This document shows, piece by piece, positions 49,663-59,499 of a DNA stretch of 64,000 nt. This stretch comes from Sporosarcina sp. Te-1 (GTDB taxonomy: Bacteria; Bacillota; Bacilli; Bacillales_A; Planococcaceae). The translations under genes and the position numbers were made by a program. Under the pieces are notes generated by a model that was given only the letters and a program-made list of their open reading frames with translations, did not search any database and was not told where the DNA came from. The DNA is taken from the NCBI RefSeq assembly GCF_017498505.1, contig NZ_CP071798.1:3459501-3523500 (forward strand), written 5' to 3'. How positions within the stretch are numbered: the first letter of the stretch is position 1; every line of letters begins with the position of its first letter.

Positions 49663-50709
49663 TTAGTGTAGCATATCGGACATTGCTTTATCGCGCTTCG
49701 GATATTCCAATAAGTAGCGGATCGCTTCCAGGACGGTGTCTTTCCCGTTACCTAAATTGAGTTGGGTCTGTTTGCGGATGGCGCGTTTGCGGAGCGGTTC
49801 GTGAAGCAGCGGTTCCATGATGGCGTTCAGCAAATTGGACTGTTTGACCTTCCGCCCAAGCCCTAAATGGATGAAACCGTGGTGTTCTTTCGGAAATCCG
49901 AGACCCAGTTCAAATTCATTTTGCGCAAGAACGATGCAGGGGATTCCCATGACGGCGACTTCATATGGCATATAGCCGGAGCCGCAAAGGATGATATCTG
50001 CTCTCGAATAGAGCTCGGCCACGTCATAGGGAGGCTGTATAATTTTTGTGTTTCGCCGCCCCAGTGCCATCATCCGCAATGTGCTGATATCATGCGAATA
50101 TAACTCCCCAACCAGGACAGACACTTTGAGCGGGATCTGAAGCTGGAGGACATGCCGTAATGCTCGGTAGCTTAGGTTGCCGGGATCTTCCTCGCCAAAT
50201 GAGATGATAAGATGCGGTATGGGAGAGGGACGATCCTTCTGCAGGCCGATTTTTTGATAAGAATTAAATGTTTCATCCGCAATGAACAAATTGCGCTCCA
50301 TTACGTAATGTTCCATTACATTTTCGCTTTCCTCTTCATACAATGTTTGCAAGACGAGATCAGCCAAACGGCCGCCGTCCCCAAAATCATCAAAATGAAT
50401 GATGGAAGGCACGACCTCCCGGATTTTAGCCACTTCCTCCTGAAGGGTCGAGCCGCTATCGCGCAAAAGTAAATCAGGCTGCATAACCGAAATGGTGTCG
50501 GAAAGCGTTGTATTTCGACCTATTGATATTTCCCGAAAGCCTTCCGGTACGGGAGGTGATGCAGGTCCTGTCAGGAATACAACATTCGCCTCTTCAGATA
50601 GGACGCTTGCTAGAATGGCAGCTCTGCGGGCAGGATAGGTCCCTTTGGCATCTGTACGGGCTACGTGAATGGCAATGGTTTTCTTTTCGCGTGTTTCTAT
50701 TGGAATCAC
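49663..50709 (-). CDS. PseG/SpsG-like GT-B fold protein
   Basis: 348 residues. N-terminal domain TIAIHVARTDAKGTYPARRA, IISIRDSGSTLQEE-type acidic site (LLLRDSGSTLQEEVAKIREV) and IIHFDDFGDGGRLADLVLQT. C-terminal nucleotide-binding domain with LIISFGEEDPGNLSYRALRH, ADIILCGSGYMPYEVAVMGI and PCIVLAQNEFE. This fits UDP-sugar hydrolases of pseudaminic/spore-coat sugar synthesis. No other genes of that pathway are nearby, so the substrate is open. Confidence 0.75.
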   Translation of the reverse strand: MIPIETREKKTIAIHVARTDAKGTYPARRAAILASVLSEEANVVFLTGPASPPVPEGFREISIGRNTTLSDTISVMQPDLLLRDSGSTLQEEVAKIREVVPSIIHFDDFGDGGRLADLVLQTLYEEESENVMEHYVMERNLFIADETFNSYQKIGLQKDRPSPIPHLIISFGEEDPGNLSYRALRHVLQLQIPLKVSVLVGELYSHDISTLRMMALGRRNTKIIQPPYDVAELYSRADIILCGSGYMPYEVAVMGIPCIVLAQNEFELGLGFPKEHHGFIHLGLGRKVKQSNLLNAIMEPLLHEPLRKRAIRKQTQLNLGNGKDTVLEAIRYLLEYPKRDKAMSDMLH

Positions 50710-50981
50710 CCTTTCTATGACCTATGAATCCATTACTCTCCCTTTCACCCTATGATTTTAAAAAAGCAGTTATGTCCAGATTGAAAAACCTTGAGAGGAC
50801 GGATTGGCTGGCAGGGCGGAAGGGGTTCTGCATGGGCTGTCCGTCAGGTTGGAATGAAGGCATCCGAGAAGTGATAGGGCAGACAGGATAAAAACGAAGG
50901 CAGCGACAAGGTATACTGTTCCTGAAGGATGATTTGATGTATGATACACTAGTTTTTATTCTCGAAGGAAAGGGTGTTCCT

Positions 50982-52913
50982 TTGTTTGATTCATTACTAT
51001 TCGATTTGCTGCTTGTCATACTAATCGGGATGCTGTCGCAATGGATTGCTTGGCGCTACCGGATGCCTGCAATCGTCGTCATGTCGGTGGCGGGTTTGCT
51101 GGTCGGTCCTTTTTTTGGCTGGATCGATCCCCAGGAGACGATGGGCGATCTGTTCAGCCCGATCATCACGTTTGCTGTCGCCATTATTCTATTTGAAGGC
51201 AGTTTAAATTTAGATATCCGGGAAATTAGAGGATTTAGCAGACCGGTTGGCCGGATTGTGACCATTGGGGCGTTCATCGCGTGGATTGCCGGTTCGTTGG
51301 CCGCCCATTATTTGGCGGGGCTTTCGTGGGAAGTCGCTTTTATCATCGGAGGACTGTTCATCGTCACGGGGCCCACGGTCATTCTCCCGCTGCTGAGGCA
51401 AGCACGGCTGAAGCCGAGAGTGGCCGCCATCCTCAAATGGGAAGGCATTGTCGTCGATCCGTTCGGCGCACTGGTCGCTGTATTCGCTTTTGAGTTCATC
51501 AAGTTTCTCCAAGCGGAAGTGTCGCTGAAATCCTTGCTTCTATTCTTTGCTGCTTCCGCGTTTGCAGTCTTGATCGGATGGGCAGCCGCCCGGTTGATGG
51601 GGTATGCGTTCGAGCGGGGGAGTATTCCGGAATTTCTGAAAGCGCCGATTCTCTTTGTCGTCGTGCTATTCACCTTCGTCTTTTCGGATGAAATCATGCA
51701 TGAAACCGGGTTGCTTGCTGTTACTGCAATGGGGTTGACAATGGCGAATCTGCGGTTGACAACGCTGAATGATGTTCGTCATTTCAAAGAGAACATTTCT
51801 GTCCTGTTGATTTCCGGTATTTTTGTCATGTTAACCGCTTCTCTCGATGCCGGCATTCTGGTCGATATTTTGAATCCTCACATTCTGTTGTATGTGGCGG
51901 CCATGTTGTTTGTCGTTCGGCCGCTTTCCATCTGGGTGTCGACCATCGGTACAGAACTGACTTGGAAAGAGAGGACGCTTGTTGGATGGATTTCCCCGCG
52001 GGGAATCGTCGCTTTGACTGTTTCGGGCTACTTTGCATCGATTTTAGTGAATGATGGCTACCAGGATGCAGAGATGCTGACCGCCTTGACGTTCGCACTT
52101 GTTCTGAGCACCGTTGTTCTGCACGGGTTCTCCATCGGCTGGTTGGCAAGAAAATTGAATCTGACGACAACTGATGAATCCGGTGTTCTGGTTGTTGGTG
52201 GTTCACGGTTTGCCTCTGCTTTTGCAAAGTCCCTCCAGGACACCGGCCATGAAATTCTAATCATTGATCAGTCGTGGGGCGCATTAGCGGATGCGAGAAA
52301 ACAGTCCATCCCAAGCTACGTCGGCGACATTCTATCGGAGCAGATCGAGTATCATATTGACTTGACGCCATTCCGGTTCATGATTGCGATGACGAAAAGC
52401 GATAGGTACAATGCCCATGTATGCGCGGATTTTGCACCAGATCTGGGACGGCAGCATCTCTTCCAAACCGCCGTCCAATCTGGGGATGAAGCCCAAAGTA
52501 TCGCCATCTCAGGCGGCCAGATCCTCTTCAGTCCGGCTATTTCGATTGTTGAACTCGATGAACGGGTGAATGCAGGGCATCTTATACGAAAAACGTCGAT
52601 CACGAAGCAGTACAGCTATACACAGTATTTAAGGGAACGGGATGATACATCCATCCTCATTTGTATTTTACGTTCGGATGGTACGATGGAGTTCTTTACA
52701 CCAGAAAAAGAGATTCAGGCAGCTGCAGGGGATTCTATCCTTGCGCTTACTTCACCAGCTAAAAACGTTGCGCGAATCAAAGAGAGGCTCATGGAGGAGA
52801 ATGGGGAGCGTCATATATCGGACGATGAAATTGAAGAGCTCTTCAAAGAAAACGTCGAGAAAGAAAAGCCGCAAATACCAGGGGAAGCGCCACGTTCCGG
52901 GCAAGAAGCCTAG
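50982..52913 (+). CDS. CPA1-type cation/proton antiporter with RCK (TrkA-N/C) domains
   Basis: 643 residues from TTG 50982 (AAAGGG upstream); the frame opens at 50934. Residues 1-390: Na+/H+ exchanger domain with 12 or so membrane segments (GPFFGWIDPQETMGDLFSPI, GPTVILPLLRQARLKPRVAA, WISPRGIVALTVSGYF). Residues 400-520: TrkA-N (VLVVGGSRFASAFAKSLQDT). Residues about 530-610: TrkA-C (DDTSILICILRSDGTMEFFT). Ends in an acidic tail. Likely K+ or Na+ efflux controlled by a nucleotide. Confidence 0.9.
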   Translation: MFDSLLFDLLLVILIGMLSQWIAWRYRMPAIVVMSVAGLLVGPFFGWIDPQETMGDLFSPIITFAVAIILFEGSLNLDIREIRGFSRPVGRIVTIGAFIAWIAGSLAAHYLAGLSWEVAFIIGGLFIVTGPTVILPLLRQARLKPRVAAILKWEGIVVDPFGALVAVFAFEFIKFLQAEVSLKSLLLFFAASAFAVLIGWAAARLMGYAFERGSIPEFLKAPILFVVVLFTFVFSDEIMHETGLLAVTAMGLTMANLRLTTLNDVRHFKENISVLLISGIFVMLTASLDAGILVDILNPHILLYVAAMLFVVRPLSIWVSTIGTELTWKERTLVGWISPRGIVALTVSGYFASILVNDGYQDAEMLTALTFALVLSTVVLHGFSIGWLARKLNLTTTDESGVLVVGGSRFASAFAKSLQDTGHEILIIDQSWGALADARKQSIPSYVGDILSEQIEYHIDLTPFRFMIAMTKSDRYNAHVCADFAPDLGRQHLFQTAVQSGDEAQSIAISGGQILFSPAISIVELDERVNAGHLIRKTSITKQYSYTQYLRERDDTSILICILRSDGTMEFFTPEKEIQAAAGDSILALTSPAKNVARIKERLMEENGERHISDDEIEELFKENVEKEKPQIPGEAPRSGQEA

Positions 52914-53003
52914 ACCGGAAAGTTCGGTAAGTTCAATTTCGGGAAACTGGCCACATTCTCTGGTACGATGGGTATTGGAGAACAGCTAAGGAGGATATGC
53001 CTA

Positions 53004-53567
53004 GTGAAAGTTTTGTTTGTGGACGGGACCATTATCGGCAGCAAAACAGGAGCAGTGCTTGAAACCGTACGTTCTTATATAGACGGTACGGGATGTGGCT
53101 ATGAGCTTGAACTGATAAGGTTTGCGGATTATGACCACCAATTTGTCGATGGTCGTCCGTTCGATCAATATAATGAAGATATGAAAAAACTTGTCCGGAA
53201 ATTTGAAGAGGCGGATGCGTATATCATAGCAACGCCAATCTTCCAAGGCTCGATACCGGGTGTGCTGAAAAACGCGTTTGATATGCTCCATCCGCATGCC
53301 ATGCGTTATAAACCGGTATCCATCGTGGCAAACGGCGGCACATTCCAGCATCATCTAGTTGTGGAAAATCAGCTGAAGCCGATATTGGATTACTTCCGTT
53401 GCCTTGTGACGCCGAATTATGTATATACGCATGCGAATCATTTTGATGAGGACAATAACATTAGTGACAAAGATGTCCAGGAACGATTGCAGGAGCTCGC
53501 CCGTGTATTTATTCAGTACGTGGAAATGAGCAAGCATTTATGCAAAGACGCATTGGATCAAGATTAA
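53004..53567 (+). CDS. NADPH-dependent FMN reductase-like oxidoreductase
   Basis: 187 residues from GTG 53004 (AAGGAGGA upstream). Flavodoxin-like fold: VKVLFVDGTIIGSKTGAVLE (P-loop), DAYIIATPIFQGSIPGVLKN, FDMLHPHAMRYKPVSIVANG. Related to SsuE/AzoR-type reductases. Substrate unknown. Ends with a terminator. Confidence 0.85.
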   Translation: MKVLFVDGTIIGSKTGAVLETVRSYIDGTGCGYELELIRFADYDHQFVDGRPFDQYNEDMKKLVRKFEEADAYIIATPIFQGSIPGVLKNAFDMLHPHAMRYKPVSIVANGGTFQHHLVVENQLKPILDYFRCLVTPNYVYTHANHFDEDNNISDKDVQERLQELARVFIQYVEMSKHLCKDALDQD

Positions 53568-53571
53568 CAGG

Positions 53572-53607
53572 ATCCCGCTGATCTATACAGGTTAGCGGGA
53601 TTTTCTT
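53572..53607 (+). terminator. Rho-independent terminator
   Basis: ATCCCGCTGA and TTAGCGGGAT arms followed by TTTCTTTAT. Confidence 0.8.
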
Positions 53608-53784
53608 TATCTTCCAAATGATTCTTTAGTCCTTGATATTTCCATTATTTTTTTAGGAAATAAATACTGCATTTACTAGATATATATAGTATTATGTTAT
53701 CTATATATTGAAAGAATCAGTTTATTGTTCCTGTATTTAGATTATTGATTATTATGTATACTAATGGGAATGGAGTAGCGGTGA

Positions 53785-55353
53785 ATGGGAAGAATTACGA
53801 ATGCCTATTTAGATGGCAGACTATGGGTTCTTATTTTGGCAGTTATCATTCTGCCGAACGCAATGGAAGAGCTATTGAGCCAAATGTTCAAGTGGGAATT
53901 TGACAATGTCATTTGGTATGAAATTGTCGACACTGCCGTTTTTGTCGTGTTTGCTGCCCCTATTTTTGCCTATATGATCAAGCGGATGGATTTGTATGCC
54001 CATCAGTTGGAGCATCAGTTGGCTGTCAATTCGAAGGCGAGTGAGCAGTTGAAGTTAATGAATGAAGAGTTGAGCTATAATGCGTATCATGATGATCTGA
54101 CATTATTGCCAAACCGAAGACAACTCTTCCGCAAGTTAGATCAAAGTACGAAAGAAGATGACGTGAGTGCTGTGCTTTTTCTCGATTTGGACCGCTTTAA
54201 AGTCATTAATGATACGTTGGGCCATTTGTATGGGGATATCTTTATTCGTCAAGTGGGAAAACGGCTCCGGGATCGATTGCCTCAAAATTATAAGGTGTTC
54301 CGTCATGGAGGCGACGAATTCATCGTCTTATTGAAAAACACGAACCGTTTCGATGCTGAACGTATGGCGTCAAATCTGCTAACTTTGTTCAGCGAGCCGT
54401 TCATTGTGAATGAGGAGGAAATCTTTTCTACAGCGAGCATAGGTATCTGTCTGTTCCCGGAAGATGGGAAAGATGCCGAGACATTGCTGAAAAATGCTGA
54501 CAAAGCGATGTATGCGTCAAAGGAAAAGGGAGGGAATACATACAGCTTTTATTCTGCCAAAACCGCAGTGGGGGATGTGCGGAAAATGAAACTCGAAAAC
54601 GGTTTGCGGACAGCGGTGGATTCGGGTCAGTTGGAGCTCCACTACCAACCGATTATCAATTTATTTACAAACAGGACGGAAGCTGTCGAAGCGCTGATCC
54701 GCTGGCACCACCCAGAGCTAGGATTCATTCCGCCCAATGAGTTCATAACAATTGCCGAAAAAACGGGAGCCATCATTCCACTCGGCAAATGGGTGCTAGA
54801 GACAGCCTGCGGGCAAGTGAAAGACTGGCAGCAGGCAGGCTTCCCGAATATGAGCGTTGCCGTCAACGTCTCGATCCGGCAAATCAATGAACCTGGGTTT
54901 GTTGAGTTCGTTAAAGATGTGTTAAGACGGACAGGCCTGTCGCCGGCCTTTTTGGATATCGAGATTACGGAATCCATGATGCAAAATGATGAATCCATCA
55001 TTATTTTGCACGAGCTGAAAAAAATCGGGATCAAAATATCGATTGATGATTTCGGTACCGGCTATTCTTCGCTGAGTGTCCTTGGCTATTTGCCGATTGA
55101 CCGTTTAAAAATTGACCAATCCTTCACACAGGAGATGCTTCGTCATCCTCATACAAATTCCATTGTGAAGACCATTATCGACATGGGGCGCAATTTAGGC
55201 CTAACGCTCGTAGCCGAGGGTATTGAAGAAGAAACACAAGCACAGGCATTACAAAATTTCGGATGCAATTTCGGACAAGGCTACTTCTATAATCGACCGT
55301 TGACCGTCGACCAGATGCAAGCCTGTTTACAGGGGGAGTACAGGGCACAGTAA
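53785..55353 (+). CDS. GGDEF-EAL cyclic-di-GMP enzyme
   Basis: 522 residues. Two N-terminal membrane segments (LWVLILAVIILPNAMEELLS; AVFVVFAAPIFAYMI), a short coiled coil, a GGDEF domain with intact HGGDEF (residues about 175-180), and an EAL domain (AVEALIRW; NVSIRQINEPGF; EITESMMQNDES; IDDFGTGYSSLSVLGYLP; LVAEGIEEETQ) with all main metal residues. Both activities look possible. Followed 15 bp later by another GGDEF gene, so they form an operon. Confidence 0.9.
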   Translation: MGRITNAYLDGRLWVLILAVIILPNAMEELLSQMFKWEFDNVIWYEIVDTAVFVVFAAPIFAYMIKRMDLYAHQLEHQLAVNSKASEQLKLMNEELSYNAYHDDLTLLPNRRQLFRKLDQSTKEDDVSAVLFLDLDRFKVINDTLGHLYGDIFIRQVGKRLRDRLPQNYKVFRHGGDEFIVLLKNTNRFDAERMASNLLTLFSEPFIVNEEEIFSTASIGICLFPEDGKDAETLLKNADKAMYASKEKGGNTYSFYSAKTAVGDVRKMKLENGLRTAVDSGQLELHYQPIINLFTNRTEAVEALIRWHHPELGFIPPNEFITIAEKTGAIIPLGKWVLETACGQVKDWQQAGFPNMSVAVNVSIRQINEPGFVEFVKDVLRRTGLSPAFLDIEITESMMQNDESIIILHELKKIGIKISIDDFGTGYSSLSVLGYLPIDRLKIDQSFTQEMLRHPHTNSIVKTIIDMGRNLGLTLVAEGIEEETQAQALQNFGCNFGQGYFYNRPLTVDQMQACLQGEYRAQ

Positions 55354-55368
55354 AGGGGTGATGATCCG

Positions 55369-56655
55369 TTGACTGAGACGGACAATCAATTGTTAAATAG
55401 AATCCTGATGGACGGTATAAAGGAAATGGTAATGGTCATCGGGGTACGGGAAAATGACGAACTGTATTATGATTACATAAATCAGGCAGCGATGGAGAGG
55501 ACGTGGCTGACGGAAGAGGCACTCGGAAAGCCGCTGAGGGAAGTAGAATCGGAAGAGAAATTCGAGTTTTTTCGATTAAATCACTTACACGTCATCCATA
55601 CGAAGCGCGAGTTCCATTATGAAGATTCATACGAAATCGAGAATGGCGAGCTGTATTATTCCTCGGTCCGTCTAGTGCCCATGTTGAATGAGGAGGGACG
55701 GGTCACTCATATTGTCATCCATGCCCATGATATCACCGCAATGAAGAAAGCGGAGAGTGAGCTGGCGAAGTCCCAGGAAAAGCTGCACGAAACGGAAGAC
55801 CAATTTCGGATTATAGCAAATCACTCACAGGATTTGATTGCCATCCTTGATATTCACGGTAGAGTCGAATACATTTCGCCTTCCTGCACCGACTCCCTTG
55901 GATTTAACAAAGAGGAAATTATGGGAAGGCCGTTCCCGTATTTTATCCATCCTTCCGATTTAGGCGGACTGGTGGATGCCTTCACCGATTCGTTGCGGAA
56001 GCAAAAGCATTTTAAAGTGAAATATCGGATGCGGAACAAATGGAACGAATGGATCTGGTTCGAGATTTATGGGTCTCCCGTGTTCAATGAACAGCATCGT
56101 ATTAATCGGATTGTGGCCATTGCGCGGGATATATCCGTGGATAAGCGGTCAGAGGAACAATTGCGGTATTTTGCTTACCATGATGTGTTGTCCGACTTGT
56201 TGAACCGGCGTGCCTTTTATGAGCAGCTGGGCGATGCGCTGCAGCGGGATCAGTGTCGACAAGAGGGACTGGTGCTATTGCTGCTTGATATCGACCGGTT
56301 CAAATGGATTAATGATCAAAACGGCCATGATATCGGAGACGAGGTCATAGTTGAATTCAGCAAGCGGTTGAAAGGGGCGGTTCGGCGTATGGATACAGTG
56401 GCCCGGTTTGGCGGTGATGAATTTGCGGTATTGCTGCCGGCCGTCGGATCACCGGAGGATGCATATGTAGTCGCAGAATCGATCAGGCGTGCGATTGCAC
56501 AGCCGTGGGTCTTCCATGATCGCTGTCTTTTGGTCACGACGAGTATCGGTCTTGCGATAGCCGAAGGCGATTTGACAGATGATGAATTGATCAAACAGGC
56601 GGATCTGGCTTTGTATAAAGCGAAAGAAGCCGGCCGGGATTGTTGCAGATGGTGA
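55369..56655 (+). CDS. PAS-PAS-GGDEF diguanylate cyclase
   Basis: 428 residues, TTG start with AAAGGGGTGATG upstream. PAS domains at about 10-120 (YDYINQAAMERTWLTEEALG) and 145-265 (HSQDLIAILDIHGRVEYISP, plus PAC motif VAIARDISVDKRSEEQLRYF). GGDEF domain with ARFGGDEFAVLLPA (about 345-358), so an active cyclase. No membrane segment: cytoplasmic sensor. Forms an operon with the GGDEF-EAL gene. Confidence 0.9.
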   Translation: MTETDNQLLNRILMDGIKEMVMVIGVRENDELYYDYINQAAMERTWLTEEALGKPLREVESEEKFEFFRLNHLHVIHTKREFHYEDSYEIENGELYYSSVRLVPMLNEEGRVTHIVIHAHDITAMKKAESELAKSQEKLHETEDQFRIIANHSQDLIAILDIHGRVEYISPSCTDSLGFNKEEIMGRPFPYFIHPSDLGGLVDAFTDSLRKQKHFKVKYRMRNKWNEWIWFEIYGSPVFNEQHRINRIVAIARDISVDKRSEEQLRYFAYHDVLSDLLNRRAFYEQLGDALQRDQCRQEGLVLLLLDIDRFKWINDQNGHDIGDEVIVEFSKRLKGAVRRMDTVARFGGDEFAVLLPAVGSPEDAYVVAESIRRAIAQPWVFHDRCLLVTTSIGLAIAEGDLTDDELIKQADLALYKAKEAGRDCCRW

Positions 56656-56677
56656 GCTGAAACTTGTTGCAAGTATG

Positions 56678-56715
56678 AATAGGCGGATTGTCTCTTTTAT
56701 GAGCAATCGCCTATT
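56678..56715. terminator. Bidirectional terminator
   Basis: AATAGGCGGATTG and CAATCGCCTATT arms between convergent genes. Confidence 0.75.
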
Positions 56716-56720
56716 ATTGT

Positions 56721-58061
56721 TTATCGTACTTGTTTCCTGCGAAATGAGTTGTTTGTCTTTATATATAGAAAAGTGAACAATACGGTTAGGCCCTCTACGA
56801 TTGGAAACACCCACCAAATGGCTTGTCCCCCAAGGTACTTAGGTAAAAGCAAAAGGACAGGTATGAAAAGTATAATGCTGCGCACGAGCATAATGCCGGT
56901 TGCTAACCATGTCCGCTCGATGGATTGGAAAAACTCCGCGTGCACCATATTGATTCCCAGGAATAAATAGCCGATCGCAAAATGGACAAAGCCTTGTACA
57001 GCTATGTTTCGGATTTCAACTGTGCTGTCCCCAAACAACGAAATGATCTGAGTAGGGAAAAGCATGATGGTAAAAGCCGTTATTGTTCCGAAAATAACAG
57101 AAGTTGTTATGCCGATTTTTAAAAGGGCTGTCAATCTGCTTGTCAATCCTGCACCGTGGTGATAGCTGACGAGAGGCTGCAAAGCCATTCCGATGCCATA
57201 GAACACCATCAAAAGCACGGTATGGATATAATTGACCATCGCATATGCTGTAACACCATTTGCTCCCATATAGTGTAAAAAAGACACATTATAGAATATG
57301 ATAATGACGGCCATAGAAGCTTCTACGACAAAGCTAGGGAGGCCGATAGTAACTATTTTTTTCACATCATGCCAGTTGAAAAAGCCCGATACTAATTTGA
57401 GTTTGGAATGCTTCCAAAAGAAATGAAGGGACAATACCGCCATTCCTAGAATAGTGGAGAGTGCGGTTGCTAATGCTACGCCTGTTACTCCGTAATCCAA
57501 CACAAAAATGAATAAATAGTTCAATATGATATTTACTACAGATGTTGTGATCAGGCCCATCATCGCAAGCTTTGGATTTCCATCGTTTCGTATGAAGATA
57601 CTTAAGAGGTTTTCCGTCGTATAAAATACACCAAATAACAAAATGACACGCAAGTATTCTTGCACATACGGATACGTTAAATCGCTCGCACCGAATAAAT
57701 AGGCGATGCCTTTTAAATTAACTAGCAACACGATAACCAAAGATACAACAACGACAAGCATCATAAGGATCGATAGTGTGAAAATTTGAACGGCACGTTT
57801 CGTATTCCCCTCGCCAAGCGATATGGAATAGAGAGTAGCCCCGCCCATGCCGATCCATAGTGAAATGGATAGCAAGATAGAGAAAATGGGAACAGCTATA
57901 TTAACGCCCGCTAAAGCTGTTGGCCCCACGCCATGGCTGACAAAAATACCATCAATCAAAATATTGATCGACATAAGCGTCATTCCGACTAAGGAAGGAA
58001 ATAAATAGGATAAGAATAAGGGTCTAAGCGGTCTGGTTTCAATGGGATTCATTGTTGTCAT
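56721..58061 (-). CDS. MATE family multidrug efflux protein
   Basis: 446 residues, about twelve membrane helices. SLVGMTLMSINILIDGIFVS, TALAGVNIAVPIFSILLSIS and LGEGNTKRAVQIFTLSILMM are typical of MATE transporters. Overlaps the preceding GNAT gene by 23 bases, so translation is coupled. Both lie divergently from a MerR regulator with a Bmr-like promoter, suggesting drug-induced efflux. Confidence 0.9.
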   Translation of the reverse strand: MTTMNPIETRPLRPLFLSYLFPSLVGMTLMSINILIDGIFVSHGVGPTALAGVNIAVPIFSILLSISLWIGMGGATLYSISLGEGNTKRAVQIFTLSILMMLVVVVSLVIVLLVNLKGIAYLFGASDLTYPYVQEYLRVILLFGVFYTTENLLSIFIRNDGNPKLAMMGLITTSVVNIILNYLFIFVLDYGVTGVALATALSTILGMAVLSLHFFWKHSKLKLVSGFFNWHDVKKIVTIGLPSFVVEASMAVIIIFYNVSFLHYMGANGVTAYAMVNYIHTVLLMVFYGIGMALQPLVSYHHGAGLTSRLTALLKIGITTSVIFGTITAFTIMLFPTQIISLFGDSTVEIRNIAVQGFVHFAIGYLFLGINMVHAEFFQSIERTWLATGIMLVRSIILFIPVLLLLPKYLGGQAIWWVFPIVEGLTVLFTFLYIKTNNSFRRKQVR

Positions 58062-58515
58062 GTCTGCTTATCTCCTTCACCATCACCTTTTCGCCATTCT
58101 CATCAAGCTCGCCATTGAAAACGAACCCGAATTTTTTATATAGCTGAATCGCAACCTCATTCGTTTCATAAACACTTAAAAACAATTGGCTGCAGTTGTA
58201 ACGATTGATTATATGCTGTAGCAGTAGATGCATAAAGTGTTTTCCTAGACCTTGATGTTGATAACGCTCATCAATTAAGTAGCGATCCAGCCATACACGC
58301 TGCTGCTCCTCTTCATGCGGGAAAGCTCCATACATAGCGAAGCCGACCGCTATATCATTCATGTACAGGCCGACCGGAATAAAACGCCGGTCATTTTCGG
58401 CTTCCTGTAAGCACTGTTGTGTACTCTCGATAAAGCCTTCCTGATCGTCTGCAATGCGCAATGCTGCCATTTCCTCTTTGTTGAAAACTGTGATGTCACG
58501 AATTTCCGTGAACAT
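58039..58515 (-). CDS. GNAT family acetyltransferase
   Basis: 158 residues from ATG 58515 (AGAAAGG upstream); a longer frame to 58596 would overlap the promoter. YLIDERYQHQGLGKHFMHLL is the acetyl-CoA loop (R/Q-x2-G-x-G/A). Related to BltD/PaiA-type polyamine or drug acetyltransferases. Encoded between a MerR-controlled promoter and a MATE gene, as BltD is with the Blt transporter. Confidence 0.85.
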   Translation of the reverse strand: MFTEIRDITVFNKEEMAALRIADDQEGFIESTQQCLQEAENDRRFIPVGLYMNDIAVGFAMYGAFPHEEEQQRVWLDRYLIDERYQHQGLGKHFMHLLLQHIINRYNCSQLFLSVYETNEVAIQLYKKFGFVFNGELDENGEKVMVKEISRHDNNESH

Positions 58516-58552
58516 AATGTCAAAACCTTTCTCTTTAATTGTGGATAAGTAC

Positions 58553-58583
58553 AATGTATGGTATATAGTAACTATATAGTCAA
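58553..58583 (-). promoter_or_regulatory. MerR-type promoter with 19-bp spacer and palindromic operator
   Basis: Minus strand TTGACT (58583-58578) and TACATT (58558-58553) are 19 bp apart, the long spacing that MerR activators correct. The spacer contains the perfect palindrome TATATAGTAACTATATA (58562-58578). Confidence 0.8.
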
Positions 58584-58598
58584 GAGGAGAATACAAAA

Positions 58599-59426
58599 TT
58601 GGTGAATCGAAAAGAGAAATTGTTTACAACAGGTGAGTTCGCCACGCTTTGCAAGGTGAATAAGCAAACGTTAATTTATTATGACCAAATCGGTTTATTG
58701 TCTCCCATTCTGAAAGATGAGAAGGGCTATCGGTATTATTCAATTGCCCAGTATGAATTTTTCAGTGTCATTGAATTGTTAAAAGCGGTCGGGATGTCTT
58801 TAAAGGAGATTCAGGGATATATGAAAAATAAATCACCGGAGAATTTTTCGGAGCTTATGCGTCTGCAAAAGGAAGTGGTGGTGAAGAAACGTCGAGAACT
58901 TGAACTGATTGAAAGTATGATCCGTGTTAAAACGAAGTTAATTGATGAGGCACTGCATCTTGACTTTGAGGAAATATCGTTCGAATACTTCCCGGAAAGC
59001 ACATTGTATTTAAGCACCAATATAGAAAATTCCACAGAGGAACAGTTTGTGAAGGCGGTATCGGATTTTATTGATGAATTGAACCGTGCGCAGTTGGATA
59101 CGGGCTATCCAATCGGCGGGATGACGAAAAAGGAGCATGTCTTAGCTGGTGATTACACCAATTATAGCTATTTGTATATGGAGCAGCCGAACCCTCGCGA
59201 AGGCCACCCGTATTTTAATGCAATTGAAGGTAACTTTATCATCGGATATCATGTCGGGACAGCCGATTCCATTTCATCCACTTATGAACGATTGCTTAGC
59301 TTCATGCATAAAAATGGTTACCAGCTTGGGAAGTACGTGTACGAGGAATATATTTATGACGCTGTGCTGAAAAACCGGGAGGAAGAGTATGTAACAAAGA
59401 TCATGATGGAGGTAATGAAAAAGTAA
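58599..59426 (+). CDS. MerR family multidrug-sensing regulator (BmrR/BltR-like)
   Basis: 275 residues, TTG start (GTG next codon) with AGAGGAG upstream. N-terminal MerR HTH (FTTGEFATLCKVNKQTLIYY, DQIGLLSPILKDEKGYRYYS), long dimerisation helix (ELMRLQKEVVVKKRRELELI) and a C-terminal GyrI-like ligand domain (ending YVYEEYIYDAVLKN). It should bind the palindrome in the divergent promoter and switch on GNAT-MATE when it binds a drug. Confidence 0.9.
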   Translation: MVNRKEKLFTTGEFATLCKVNKQTLIYYDQIGLLSPILKDEKGYRYYSIAQYEFFSVIELLKAVGMSLKEIQGYMKNKSPENFSELMRLQKEVVVKKRRELELIESMIRVKTKLIDEALHLDFEEISFEYFPESTLYLSTNIENSTEEQFVKAVSDFIDELNRAQLDTGYPIGGMTKKEHVLAGDYTNYSYLYMEQPNPREGHPYFNAIEGNFIIGYHVGTADSISSTYERLLSFMHKNGYQLGKYVYEEYIYDAVLKNREEEYVTKIMMEVMKK

Positions 59427-59465
59427 AAGGGACAGATCGGGTAAACCTAAATCTGTCCCTTCTTT
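59427..59465 (+). terminator. Rho-independent terminator
   Basis: AAGGGACAGAT and ATCTGTCCCTT arms then CTTTCGTTTT. Confidence 0.85.
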
Positions 59466-59499
59466 CGTTTTATTCGTGACGGGTGGAGCGCATAGGTTG

